Origin: Pterois miles
Lineage: Eukaryota > Chordata > Actinopteri > Perciformes > Scorpaenidae
DNA: 64,000 bases
Assembly: GCA_947000775.1 (NCBI GenBank)
Contig: CAMQGK010000567.1
Span: 248,001-312,000, forward strand
Reading direction: 5' to 3'
Shown here: piece after piece, positions 45,313 through 60,300 of the stretch
How positions within the stretch are numbered: the first letter of the stretch is position 1
Layout of the letters: every line of letters begins with the position of its first letter
Notes under the pieces: generated by a model
Seen by the model: the letters and a program-made list of their open reading frames with translations, nothing else
The model's database searches: none
Told to the model about the DNA's origin: nothing
Translations under genes and position numbers: made by a program

Positions 45313-48300
45313 GCACGCACGCACGCACGCACGCACACACGCACGCACGCACACAAACACAAAACCCACCACATGAGGGTACTTGACAATTTTGGAGACG
45401 AGCTTGGCTCTTGTGATGTAATATCTGGAGATCTGGTCCAAGTAAGATGCTGCCTCTGACTCCACCGTCCTCAGCTCTGCCACTGTTTCTTCCTACAGAC
45501 AGACAGACACAGACAGACATGATGAACATGGAACATCGTCAACGGGAAAACTGAATTATCGTTGCGCATGGACACACACACTTGTTTAGTGGTTTAATAA
45601 GCAACATTTAAGCCTAAAATTTGTTTCATCTGACTTTGATTTAACCATAATGCCATCTTGTTACCCATGAAGAAAAAAAAAAAAAAATCAAGCAGGAACT
45701 TTTATATAAGTACTTGGGTGCAATAATAGATCATCTGCGATCATGGAAAGAAGACACTGAATCTGTCTGCAAAGGTGATTGTGAATCACTTTCACCTGCT
45801 GCAAATGAAACAGCAGATACAATGGAGACAGACAGCAGAGTGTTACAGTGTTCATCAAGGCCAGTCTGAAGCAGGAGGGTCCCAGGACCTCACAAGTTCT
45901 GCACTATGCCTCCCTGTACAGCAGGGCAGACAAACAGTTCTTGGGCTGTAATGGTGTCTCCAACATCTACACTCACACACACAGAGGGATGATGAGAGGA
46001 GACGCTACAGAGGCGTGTGACCACCTTGATCTCTCTGGTCACAGTGGTCACACCAGTGACCACCTTGATCTCTCTGGTCACAGTGGTCACACCAGTGACC
46101 ACCTTGACCTCCCTGGTCACAGTGGTCACACCAGTGACCACCTCGATCTCTCTGGTCACAGTGGTCACACCAGTGACCACCTCGATCTCTCTGGTCACAG
46201 TGGTCACACCAGTGACCACCTTGACCTCCCTGGTCACAGTGGTCACACCAGTGACCGGAGGAGCACTGAGAGCGCTGCCGGTTGATTGGTACATAATGCC
46301 TCAGAGCCTCACTTCATTATATTCAATATATTCTGTCACCTGCCGCCTGAAGTTAGTGTTTACCTGAACATAAATAACAATATTGTTCTAGTGCAGACAC
46401 TGTGTGGATTGCTATGAGCTTGTGGCCCTAACCTCTGTATTAATGAAGAGTCATCTCTCACATAATCTCTCTCTATACTGGGTGAACTTGACGAGTTGCA
46501 TAGAAGCGAGAGCGCAGCACTAAAGATGCTGTTGCTACACTCATTCACCTTGTTTCTGAATAAAGTGGCTTTCAATTGAATAAAAAAAACACTGTCTTGA
46601 TTTTACTGACAAATGTTTATAATGACTTATTTTAGCCTAAAATAATACCATTTTCCCAGATGAAGCACTGACCTGTATGGAGACTCCAAAGTTGTTTCCA
46701 TCTTCTATTCTGGGGATGAGCAGCTGCACCCACATCTTGACCTGCCAGAGGACAGACAAAATGATTTGACGATCTCCTCATTGCAAATGACAAATGGCTA
46801 AAAATAGTATCATTTTAAAAGCATAGGACAGCACTTATTATATGATTTCACTAAGGGAGTAGATATAAGTGTCTGACACATAAAACTGTTTCACTCTAAG
46901 TTTCATATTTACTGAAAAATAAGCTGAACATGTCACACTGACACATTCACACAATAGAGCTGAACAGCAGACCTGTTGTTTCCTCATCCTGAAATCTACT
47001 GATGCATTTGCAGAAACTTTACTCAAGCCTTGACAGCACCTACAGAAGATGCTACTGATTCACTGTTGCTTCCCTGTTGACAGAAACACTTACGATGCTT
47101 CTATCCGTTTGGATCGGCTCAAATGAGCTGTTTCGGCTGGCACTGAGACCTTGAAAAGATCTGCATTCAATCAGACTGTGGCGTGGTTGTGGTGTGAAAG
47201 CCATGAAGACATGGCACATCATCAGAGGCAACCATGGCCAAGGACATTGCAGAATTATGATGGACAGAACCTTTCGAAATCCAAAATAAATAACCATCAA
47301 AATGACTCAATAAACAGATAAATGTCATTAAATGTAACAAAAATATTAAAAGTAAATGCAACCATTAATTCATTGATAAAATGTGACATTATTTCTATTT
47401 TAATTTGATTATTTACTTTTGCATTAATTCCCTTATTTATTTACTTTTCCCTTTTATTTTTGCATTTATTTTTAATTGATCTTAGATTTATTTTTAAATT
47501 TATTTATTTATGTATTTATGCATGGATTTATTTATTAATGTTTTACCATTTGCATTTCACCCATTCATTTATTCATGTATTCTTTTCTTTATACATTTCT
47601 TTGTGTATTTCTGCCTCGTTATGCATATGAGGGTCTGTCATTCAGGTATGTCGCCTTGGGGTCAGAGTACTCTGCTTATCAACTCCAGTCTTCATTCAAT
47701 TAACCAGCTTAATGTGAATTTAAGTTATGTTTAGATTTTCATTTTTATCTTATTTTATTTATTTTTTGTTTTGTTTTGCCTTGTTTTGTTTTTTTTTCAC
47801 TCAAATGAGCTGCTTGGTTTTGTTTAATATACAGTTCATAAATGATGTATTTGTTCTTTGAAATGAAATGGAAATTGTTTAATAAAGATTAAGGGGGAAA
47901 AACAAACAAACTCCAGTCTTAATTCCCGGTTCCTGGCCTGCTCCTGGTCCTCCCTCTGCTGCCTCGTACTGATACAGGTGTGCAGATCAACTGTGTGGAG
48001 CTGAACTGATTCGCAGACCCACCACAGTCATGATTCTGGACCTTCCCACTCTGAACAAAGTGAACTTGGGAGGAGATCAGTGGTGAGTCCATGAATCAGT
48101 TTAGCTTCAGATGGTTATAGATAGAAACATAGAACTGAACTGAGTAGATCGGCCTCATTATCACTAATACCCTATCCAGCTATATGAGTCAGTACTGTCC
48201 CAATATCTGATCCCGTATCGGTGCATCCCTAAAACAGGTTTACACAAACAGATATGGACATACTCTGTGCAGTTTGGTCCACTGACAGAATAGCACCAGT

Positions 48301-51300
48301 AAGTTGTTATATGAAGTTATTATATGAAGAGCAGCAGGGGATGAGCTCTGACTGTGGTTTCTGCAAACACATCATCAAGTTAAACAACTCCTTTCATTAC
48401 CTTGTCGTGCTTTAGAAAAATATGTCACGGTTAATCTTGCTTCTGCCTGTCCACACCTTTATGTAACACAGATGAAATCAGTTATTCCTCGGTGAGCTCT
48501 TTGTGATACAGTGCAGGATGGCCTGCTGTCTGTCACTGCTCCCTACGGGTCCATGTAGTGCTGACGATGTTGCAGGGTGACACTGAAACTGTACAATCAA
48601 TGAGTCAATGACTGAGTGTGTCGGTGTGTGTGTATACTGACACTTACTGTGTTACACTTCTCAATCAGTGTCCTGATCTCTGGTTTGACTCGTTCAATGA
48701 GGTCCACCAGCTTGGTGTTACATTTCATCATCCCCTCTGGCATCACCAGTGTTTTGGTTCCCCCTGGAACCAAAACACAGTGTCCACAGTTACAAAACAT
48801 TTCTTCTCATCAAAGAGTAATGTTGCTGCTGGTTCGAGTTCTCCCACTCCACTGCATGATTTGGATCAATACAACATGCAGAACAGGTCTTAGGTGGGTC
48901 CTGGCCCTGCAAAGCCAGCTCACTGGTTTTAGTTCTTACTGTGTTCTGCGCTCAACAGGAGTTGAGCATTATGATGACAAATATTATGAGATGGAAAAAA
49001 AGAACAATAGACCTATTCACATAAAATGAACACAAAATTAATTTATATTATTAAATTGGGAACACAAAAAATAATATTTTGAAACTCATCCTTTCTTTTT
49101 ACCTTGCCAGCTCTCAGCAGCGACTCCATCTTCTAGTTTCCTCTTTTTGGTATTCTGCAGAACAAACAGAAGGCGTCATTTCATTTCTGGCCATGTTAAA
49201 AGCATGGTTTGATAGATGGCGCTCAGTCTACCATTTTAGTCCAGACAACTACAAAAGATGATGATTGTGCAGACATTCATGATCTCCTTGGGGCCCGTAT
49301 TTAAAAACTTGGAATCTTGATTCTCAGTCAAGAATCAAAATGATCTCTCTGACTTTGTCCAAATATTTGAAAACGTTGGCAGGGTGGATCATGATGTTAT
49401 CCCGATATGACCGGATGAAGACCAAGCCCCTGGGATCTGACGGGAAGAAAAGATAAGGCAGACCATTTGCTGACAGTAGCAAGTGTTAGTGAAGCTAAAT
49501 GTAAGTAAATGTTTGTCAAATATGTAGCACTTTTTAACGACTACATGTACGGCAACCAACATGTCTTGCTATCCAGCTAATTGTGGGCTGAATGTTTTTG
49601 GCAACACTGGGAAAAAAAAACATAATACTCTTTCAGCATATTGTAATTCCAGTGTCCTGATAGAAACTAGACTTCTGCGCCTCCTCATGGCCCTGTTTTC
49701 AGGTATTAAAATATCTAGCCGTGATGGGAGACTTTGACCAATCACAGGCCATTTCAGAGAGAGCATTCCTATTGGCTGTGCTCCAGGTGGTGGGCGGTGC
49801 TTGGTATTACCTCAACTGATCTCGGCATGGCTGCTGGGTCACAAACTTTCTCATTTTACAGCTAAACACTAACTAAAAGATGTTTCTGAAAACATCTTAG
49901 GAGAGAAATAGGCATTAAAATAACAGAATATTGATTCATATTTGATCAGCGCTGCCTAGTTTGACTGCTTGATTGGACTTTGTAAGTGACTGAAAGCTGC
50001 TCATAGGTGACAGACTCCAGATCAGCTGTGATCTTCAAATTATGTGCCCATCTCATGCACTGCTGCCAGGATGTAGTGGCTGTTTCATAAAAATAATCAT
50101 ATTTGCTCCATTTTTACCCACAGCAGCTTTAAGCTTAGCTCATACTAACAGGAACTAATTTGCTCAATCGACCTCTGTGGTAAGAGGCTAGTACGCTAAC
50201 TGGCTTTAATGGTGTATGTAGCATCTATTCATTATCTGTAACCACTTATCCTATTTATGGTCATGGGGGGGCTGGAACCGATCCTAGCTGACATTGGTTG
50301 AAGATGGGGTACACAAGTCGGTAGACTATAACAGGGCTGACACCAGGGCTGGAGCCGATCCCAGCTGGCATTGGGTGAAGGCGGAGTTCACCCTGGACAG
50401 GTCGCCAGTCCATCGCAGGACACATAGAGACAGACAAGATATAGACGGACAACCATTCACGCTCACATCCACACCTACGGGCAATTTAGAGTCATCAATT
50501 AACCTAAATTGCATGTCTTTGGACTGTGGGAGTAAAGTGGAGAACCTGGAGAAACCCATGTTTACACAGGGAGAACATGCAAACTCCAAGAGTCACAAGA
50601 GTCCCAAGCCGGATTCGAACCTGCGACCCTCTTGCTGTGAGGCGAGAGCGCTAACCACTGCACCACCGTGCAGCCCAACAGCAGTAAGTGAAAGCTAACA
50701 TTAGGTAACCATCTAAATCTGAATCGGACGTATCTGCAATACTGTGCTGATCTTTAGCGTTAAATTTCCGACTGAGGGCTAATGTTAGCATGCTGCTAGT
50801 TGCTATCTAACTATTGTTAAGTCTGTTCCCTGTGCTGCTGTCCCATTTCCCTCTCCAGTAGCTCTGCCTAAGTGTGCTGCAGTGCTCAATGAGGTTGGGA
50901 AGGAAGTGCTTTAAAATCTCTTGTGTCAGTAGCAGAAGGGAGAGACCTCTGGTGTGGGGACTGCTGGTCTTGCTGCCTCTCAGCCGATGATTCTGTATGG
51001 TCTTGTTTGTATGTCTGTGTTAATATATCCTATGCAATTCAGGGTATTAAAGTCTTTAATGGTTGCTTTGGGTAAGTAGTGAAGTGTTGTTCACCCCAAT
51101 AGAGCTGCCAAAAGGTGGGGCAACACAATATTTAATGGAGAGCCGTCAGGGGTCTAAAGTTCACCTGCCTGACATACAGAGTTGTTTTGAGAATGGTTGT
51201 ACTACTAACAAGACAAAAAAGACCAGTTTTATAGTAAACCAGCTGAGGAATCACGAGGGAAAATGTGGCTGGTGGCGGCCATCAAGAGGGACTCAAGTTA

Positions 51301-54300
51301 CTTAAAAACTAATGGAAGTGTCAACATAAACAGACTGGTCGCCCCGAGTAAAATCACAGTTATGTATGAGCTACCCATTGCATAACAGGTGATAATAAAA
51401 TAAAATCATACTAATGTCATATAATAATGGCATTTGTGGTTTCAAGGCCAAACAGGGCGAGTTTTCAAATATTATTGTTGTTGGCGCTGCCTGGGTTTTG
51501 CCCACCTGCAACTACATGTCATCACTCTGTGATGTCAGCTCGGTTACTCCTATTCATGTCTCATTTGTGGTCTGATAAACGCTAGCTGTGTCAAATTTAT
51601 CAACGCTGCATCGAGGCTTTTGTCAAATGGATGTAGGCGTGGTGACATCTCTTGACCCCTTGCTCAATTTTAGGCATTTTAGCATTAGCATTCAAAATTA
51701 TGCTGTAGGTGGATGCTCTGACCTAGTGGTGAAGTTACACTTTATGTATACTACATGTGTAAAGCGGTTCATTCAGCAGTGCTTTGTGGGTTTCGTTAGG
51801 CTACTGTGTTGTCGTTGAGGATATCACATTTTTGCATTCATAAAAAAAAAAATGTATTTCTGTGGCTACTATGGATCAACAAAGTCATGAAGATAACCCA
51901 ACTTACCTCAAACCTTCTACCTCTAGAGTACAGTCATTCCCACGGCCCCACACAGCAATGCCACTGCTAATAAGGACAAGCCTAGAACACAAACCATGCC
52001 TGGTAAACCAGTCCCTAACAGCAAGGTAACATTATACTGAAATGGGCATATAAATATAACAATACATGTTCCATTGTAACTCAATTTCCATGTTTTTTCT
52101 CAAAATAGGGACCCTAACTGGTTTGTTTGTCACCACAAAAGCCTCTGGAAGGACTCTTCTGGGTGAGGAGCCTCTCAACCGCCACATGCTTCCAGACAGT
52201 CAGCAAGTCAACAGAAGCCTGTTCCTACCTCCTAAACCACTTTTGGAGATAGAGGAGGTGCATCGGTCTCTTCAGCCCATCTTCATGCCCAGTGTGCATG
52301 TATCACGTATTAGGGTGGGCACGGTTCGGGAAAAAAAAAAAAAACAACCGCTCTGTTCGTTAGACACGGTTCAGTTTGTGTATGAACCATTCGACTCATT
52401 TGAAATAGGTTATGAGGCGAAGATTGTGTATTTTTTTCATCCCGTTTATTGTCACACTATGGAAAGAGGCTAGGACACAGGAGGACAGGAATGTGAGGTA
52501 TCACACATGCACAGCGTAACTGAAGCTGCGGTCGTGCACTGTTATTGGTTCAATTTTGGAAAGGGCGGACCAGATTTTACTGCACGTGTGGTACTGCCAA
52601 AGATACGATGCATTGATGATGCGTGACCCAGCCTCCTTCCTTCGTAAACTTATCAGTTGGCAGAGATACTGATGAAGTGCAGAGTTGGATTGTCATTATG
52701 AAATGATATGACAGGAAATAGCGAGTGGACACGATAAAGACCACCAGCGTCGTTTTGCTCTGCTGTGTGGGAGCATTACGGATTTGATGGTACGTATGAC
52801 AGTGACAGGAAAAAAGTGGTGGATAAAGCATCAATTATGTGTAAGCACTGTGCAACATGTGTGGCGTTTGCTAGCAGCAATACTTTCAATATGATGATCC
52901 CAGCAGCATTTGAACAGTCTCAGACAGAGCAAAAAAACAGAACTTAAGCATTGTAGATGTTTATAGCTAAAGATATGCAGGCTTATGCTGTCGTGGAGGA
53001 TGCTGGATTTCAACATATGATTAGGGTACTTGAGCCACACTAAAATATGCTGTCTCGCAGACACAATTGCTGCACAGTAATTCCCGACCTGTATGAACAG
53101 ACATGACGAGGAATTGTGAAAGACCTGTCCAGCACAGACCATGAAGCTCTGACTACAGACGGATGGACATCCAGGTCTGCCGACAATGTGGTGTGTGTGA
53201 AAACAGAATGAACAGAGCGGTGCTGTTTTGAAGCAGTTTTTGTTTGGTTCATACTACACTTTATGTTGATGGCCTTAGTCTCTGTGTTTTTTAATTTTAA
53301 AGAGACATATGCTACTGTTGGTTGCCCTGATGGATTTTTTGTTGATAGCCTGAGCCTGTAATTTGTTTTTCATTTATTAATTATTATTATTACAGTGGCA
53401 CTTGTTCTTTATGTAAGTCGAGTCTACTGTTGTTCAGGCACAGTTGACTTATTTTGGCAAATGAATGAAAAGCTGTTCAGCTGTTGAAATTGAAATTGGC
53501 CTCCTTGCTATACCACAAATACCGTTTACCCCTGTACCAAACAGAACCAAAAACTGTGACCCCAAACTGTGAACCGAACAAAACCGTGAATTATGAACCG
53601 TCCCACCCCTAATCATGTAGCATATACTGTATTCTATCAAATAGCATCAGGACCATTTATTCAGGCTGTCTAACCTTTGCCACAAGGTTGTTTCTTCTCG
53701 TGCATGTGGCTTTCTTTCTTAATTGTCTTTTAGTTTTGTTTTTGTGTGTGATTAGATTGAATACCTGCTGAATTGCAGTCTATAAGAAATTGATTGTGGA
53801 AGCCTTCGTCACTTTGTGTGTGTATTTCAGTAATTTGTTAGTCTTGTTTTTGCACCAGTTTTTCTTAGTAGGACTTAATTGTTCTTCATGGTTGAGTCAT
53901 ACATTATACAGCAGTGTCTGGAAAATGAACACTGACAGTGAATCGCTTAGAAATGAAATGAAATGAAAAAAGCATCTGTTTCAAGCCACCTGAGCTTGTT
54001 CACAGAGTGTGTAGTCTGAGGGGTGGAAGCCCATCAGTGAGTCTTCAGTGCCTCCTACTGGTGGCATAAATTACTAAACTGGATGAGCTCGGAAACGATG
54101 TACAGTTAAAACAAACTCATTACATCATTACGACATCATCATTACAATAATTTATGTAAAGCAAATAAGTTTTATATTCCTTAAAATTCAGATAGTTTCC
54201 ATGTTGAGCCAATATTGCACCAGTGCAACATGTGCCGCTGTATTCTGAAGTCAATTACTGACAAAATGTGAAATAAATGACAGCAATAGCTCATAAAACC

Positions 54301-57300
54301 AAATTTGCTAATATGTAGGCCTATAAACAAATAATAATAAATAATAAATAAATAGACTGTTGCCTATACCAACATATATGATAAGAGACCTAGCTTTCTT
54401 GAGACTATCAGTCTCCACTCTGTTTCAGTACCCTGGACAGCGTGACACACGCCCTCTACACACAAACAGTGTGAACCGTCTGAGAATAATTCATGTTGAT
54501 GCACAATTATTTAATTAATCTAACTAAAGAAATATTTAAATTAAATTTAAAAAACTGACCTCTGCATTAACCCATCCGTAGAAGCAGAGGCCTGTTGTAA
54601 AAGCATCCCCGGAGCAACTTGGGGTTCAGTGTCTCATTTTAGGACACTTCGACATGCGGACAGTGGGAACTGTGGATTGAACGGATTGAACGGATTGTCT
54701 CCAAACACTTTACAAGCTAATATTAAGTGATAGCTGGTGGGTTCAGAGATTGCATTTCCACCATTGTGTTCCAACCAAAGTCTGCTCGAATGTAATTAGT
54801 AAATACTTCTTAGACTACAAACTACAAAATCTCGTCACATTTCCTAATCTGTTAATAGAGATTAGGCTGAAAATAACCTTGTGTTGAGAATTTGTCATCA
54901 TGCTACTTTTTATTTTAGTTTAAGTCTTGTTTCCATTGTGGGAAAAAGTGGTTGCCAACTAATGACTACCATCAACCAGTTTTCACTAAAGAAATTAAAC
55001 CCCTAGTTTGGGAACCCCTGCCATGATGCAAGCAATAGCATCTTTTCATTAGACCCTCCCTACCACATGGGCTTCCCATGTACATGATGACTAACCTGCA
55101 CCTGCCATAATATACTGTAGACTCACCATGTCCATGCCATCGTGGCTGTTAGTGAAGAGAATCGGCTCTGGGACTTTGAACTTGATCTCTGAATGGATTT
55201 CCTTCAGGTCAGTAACGTTGAGAATTGGCTCCTGGATATAGACCACATGGACAGGGTTGAAAATTACAACAAAAAACAATATTAAATAGGTCTGAAAATT
55301 GATACACATTTCAGGTATTTTGGGGGCATTGTTACTTTATCACAGATGGAGAGGTGACAGGAAATGAGGGGGGGGGGCTATGTATTACAACTGAGGATGT
55401 TGGGGTTTATGGTCTGTGTGTTAAGCCCCAGTCTGCTGAGACGCCCCATCAGCAGGTCTGCGCTCTCCAAGAGCCATTCTAAGTTTTTACTGTTTTTATA
55501 TGGAACACGCTTGACTTTAGAGTCCTTTATTTATCTTATTTTTTATCTTACTTGTTATTTTTTAAGTTTTACTTGATCATATTTTATTATTATAACAAAA
55601 CACAAACAAATTATACAATTTAGTATTTTTTTTATTGAATTGATTTATATTGTGCACAATGGTAGAATGTGATGATACACAGAGTAAATGTCCAAGTTAC
55701 AAGTGGCCAAATGGAGAGTCCTCCTGGTCCTAAACTGATCAGTGATTGTCGGATCAATGTGCTTTGTGTTATTTATAACTGCTCTGGCACAGTTGTAGTC
55801 AAGGAGTTGCTGAATGAATTCAGTGACATCTCTATGCATCATTGCTATAATGGTGTCATCCACTGTCTAATCTAGAAAATATTTAGGTGAGGATAAAAAT
55901 GTATTTTTTTTCCTTTACTCAGGTATAGTAACAGTCACAATGTTGAGGATGAATTCTCTGACGTCTTACCTATCCACAGAGACCAAGATCATGCATATAG
56001 ACCTGGTAGTTGTGGAACTATTCTTGATTTATTTGGGGTATGTCTGTCAAGAAGAACCACACCTTTCAGCACCCTTGGGCTTAAAAAGTAAATAACTCCA
56101 GGCCACTTAGATCTATTTCCTCAAAACAAGCAAACAAAAATAATTTCCCCACATTAACTAAGACTGAAAATGAAATTCTAACTAATGTATTTGAATTGTG
56201 AAACTAGCCTTCAGTCAGGTCACTTGCCTTGAGAAAGTGATCCAACTCCAGGAGCTTTCGAGGGAAAAAGCTGGCGACCAAGTTCTCAGCCTACAGTAAC
56301 AAACGGGAGAACATTTCATTATAAACTGAGCTTTTGCTCACAGTGCTAACAGGAGGCATGAACTGGACCAGAGAACAGAGAGAAAATAAAAGCTGGAAAG
56401 GAAGTAAAGAGAGGATGAACTTGATAGAGGAAATCTTGGCTTAACTGTATAACATACTCACCTCACTGCTGATCTGCTCCCTGAATGTTTCCACCTGTCA
56501 ACAGATTGACAGGCAGTTAGGACACCTCTGTAGTCATTAATAAATCACCAACACACGACATCATCATCTGATGTGAAGACTCAACCCTTCTTTATGTGTT
56601 GTATCAGTTGTCTTTCAGTGGAACACATACAGACATTAAACATGAATTTACACAGGCCTTCAGGGCCTGAGGTGTAAATTCCTTCAAGTGTTGACAAATA
56701 AACACAAATCGCAACCATGAAAATGCAAATACTCACTGCGAATATAAAGGTCTAGGGCTTTTATTATGAAAGGTATGAACAGAAGGAGTAGATCTGGTCT
56801 GTGCTGCCTTTGTCAATGTCGAAAGGAGTATTGCTTTGTGTTCTACTACTCAAACTACCATACTATTTAGTATGCCAGAAGAAGATTTAGTACGCAGTAT
56901 GTCAAAAATACCAGGATGTCCTGCTACACATAGTTGGATTTTGCAGTATGAAGCCAGCATGCTGTTCTGGCTATTCTGACCCACAATCCTATGTGCAGAG
57001 GATATATGAGCAGGAGAAGTTCAAGGTGCAATGTTATGGCAGAGTAGTATGTCCCAATTGTATGTATACAGCATGCAATAGTACATACTTTGTAAGGGTG
57101 GACGTAGTATGTACTAGAAGTAAAAAGAAAAAGTATGCAAACGCAGCCATTAAGGAACCTCTGTGTTGAAAAATCTGCGATATCTGCGTGCCGTACTCAT
57201 GACAAAAACAACAATTCAGAAAAACATACGCTGACATGCCAATAAATCAAATGTTTGTCTTTTTTTTTTCTCTTGCAAATGACTTAATTGATTGCTGAAG

Positions 57301-60300
57301 ACTCTGAGATGTGGGTGAAAGCTCCACAAAAAAGCTTTCCATATATCTTTTATGTTTAGCTCTGTTAAATTTCGATATACAGTTGTGCTCAAAAGTTTAC
57401 ATACCCTGGCAGAATTTATGATTTATGGGCCATTTTTCAGAGAATATGAATGATAACACAAAAACTTTTTTTCCACTCATAGTTAGTGGTTGGGTGAAGC
57501 CATTTATTGTCAAACAACTGTGTTTACTCTTTTAAATTATAATGACAACAGAAACTTCCCAAATGACCCTGATCAAAAGTTTACATATCCCAGTTCTTAA
57601 TACCTTGTATTGCTCCTTTAACATCAATGACAGCTTGAAGTCTCTTGTGGTAGTTGTGGATGAGGTTCTTTATTTGATGGTAACGCAGCCCATTGTTCGT
57701 GGCAAAAAGTTCCAGTTCCTGTAAATTCTTGGGCTGTCTTGCATGAACTGCACGTTTGAGATCTCCCCAGAGTGGCTCAATGATATTGAGGTCAGGCGAC
57801 TGAGACGGCCACTCCTTCACTTTATTCTGGTGTAACCAATGACAGCCGGACTTGGCCGTGTGTTTTGGATCCTTGTCATGTTGGAACGCCCAAGTACGTC
57901 CCAGGCGCTGCTTCCGGGCTGATGAGTGCAAATTTTCCTCCAGTATTTTCTGATAACATGCTGCATTCATCTAGCCATCAATTTTGACCAAGTTTCCTGC
58001 CTTTGTAGCTCACACATCCCCAAAACATCAGCGATCCGCCTCCATGTTTCCCAGTGGGAACAGTGTTCTGTTCATCATTGGCCTTGTTGACTCCTCTCCA
58101 AACGTAGTGTTTATGGTTGTGGCCAGAAAGTTCAATTTTGTTCTCATCACTCCAAATTACTTTGTTTCAGAAGTTTTGAGGCTTGTCTCTGTGCTGTCTG
58201 GCGTGTTGTAAGCGGGCTACTTTGTGACATTTGCGTAGTAATGGCTTTCTTCTGGAGACTCGACCATGCAGCCCATCTTTCTTCAAGTACCTCCGTATCG
58301 TGCATCTTGAAACACCGTCACCATCCTGAGACCGTGGTTTGGTTTCAATGAAATCCCTCACTTTCCACTTCTTAATCAGAGTTTGAACACTGCTGATTGG
58401 CATTCTCAGGTCCTTGGATATCTTTTTATATCCCTTTCTTGTTTTATACAGTTCAATTACCTTTTCCCGTAGATCCTTTGACAGCTCTTTTGCTTTCCCC
58501 ATGACTCAGAATCCAGAAACGTCAGTGCAGCACTGGATGAAAGATGCAAGGGTCTGTCGGGGGCACAGAAACTCAAAGACCTTTGTGCACACACATTGAT
58601 TACAAGCAAACAGGTCACAGGTGAGAATGGTTACGAAGAAGAAGAAGATATTCCTTTATTAGTCCCACAGTGGGGAAATTCAGTTTTACACTCTGTTGTT
58701 CACACAGTACATATACATGCGTCAATGGAGAGATGTCAGAGTGAGGGGGCTGCTCCTGACAAGCGCCCAGAGCAGTTGGGGGTTTGGTGCCTTGCTCAGG
58801 CGCACCTCGGCAGTGCCCAAGAGGTAAACTGGCACCTCTCCAGCAACCAGTTGGTCTTGGTCCATGGGGGACTTGAACCGGCGTCCTAACCCAAGTCCTT
58901 ACGGACTGAGCTACTGCCGCCCCACCTTTAGCTCTGCCGCCCCACCTTTAGCACCTTTACCTACCTTTAGCTCTTAACCTCTCGCACTTTTTTTTTCTCT
59001 TCACGCCGTCAATATGTGTTTGGCAGAGTGTAGAGTCTGCAAGAATATCATATAGAGCCGGCTCCACATAGTGGCAAGTAACAGCAAGATATGCCTCCAT
59101 ATTAATCGAGGTCCACATGTACGGTTATCTGAAAACAAATCAAACCTCTTACTGGAAAAGAGTAGAAACATTGAATTTAAAAACTACCAGTAAACAATGC
59201 CCAAAGGAGGAAAAGATTGACCTTATTTGGCATCAAAAGATCAGAATTATTCCAGACTTGTGAAAATTTTCCATTCCATTTCCAATCCATGAGTGGAAGC
59301 AAAGCAAAAAATCCAACAGGCACAGCAAACAGTTCAGTCTCCATCCAACAAACCCGCAACATGTCCATACAGTTTGTTTCCTTATAAACACAATTTGGCG
59401 TGGCACATCCAAACGGCACACTTCCTGTATCGGTTACATGATTTTTTGTTAAAGCCATCAATACAAGGTTTCACTCTTGTGCACTCGGTACAGTGCTGAC
59501 GCACCAGTGTTGTTCGTCCCATCACTAGTACTGAGTAATGTTATGCTGCAGCATTATTAGCCATGCCAATTTTGTGTAACACTGATGATGTTTTTGCCTC
59601 CTTACTTAGACTCCATATTTTGCCCCTTTAAAATACTTTTGCATTTATTTGTTTGAGTAACATTCTTGTTCTTGTTGCCCTCGTTTATTAGTTTAACTGC
59701 TTGTTTATACTGCTTTGTTGATTTGAGCTTTGGCTTTTATCATTTTGCTAGTTAAGCTTGATTTTTGCCTTTTAATCAACTGGGTTGTTTGTGTTTATTT
59801 TGTTTGGTAGTGTAATTATTTTTTTGTATTTTTCTTTCAGAAGCTGAGTCACTTTGTTGGTAGGCGAGGCACAACGGGGAGGTACCTTCACCTGTTGCAT
59901 GTGAATTTATAACACTGGGACATAAATACACTGCATCTTCCCTTACTTTTAGTTTTAATTTCATTTTGCACTTGCAGCTGTACTATTTTTAACATCACAT
60001 TAGATTTAAAATTTTGTACTGCACCTTTTTTGATATTGTTACAATAAAGAACCATTTGAATAACCCCATAAGTTGATGTAATTTGTTTAATAATTTCTTT
60101 CCCTACAGCTCCAGTCCCATCTTATTTAGTTAGATCTCTGCCTCATCATTAATGAATCTGTGTGCCTTGTCCATTTACGAGGAACTAGGTTTAGTTTAGT
60201 ATTCCCGGGGTAAAAGAAGAAGAAGAAGAAGATATTCCTTTATTAGTCCCGCTAGGGGAAATTCAATTTTTTTCACTCTGTTAACTTATACACACACATG

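Noticed and set aside
46017..46367. Long frames with VTTLISLVTVVTP-like or HSGHTSDHLDL-like repeats
   Set aside because: They come from the 39-base minisatellite inside a psme3 intron and occur on both strands.
57581..58502. A host gene encoding a DNA-binding transposase-like protein
   Set aside because: It has Tc1 inverted termini, frameshifts and a missing first catalytic residue region, which indicates a dead transposon.
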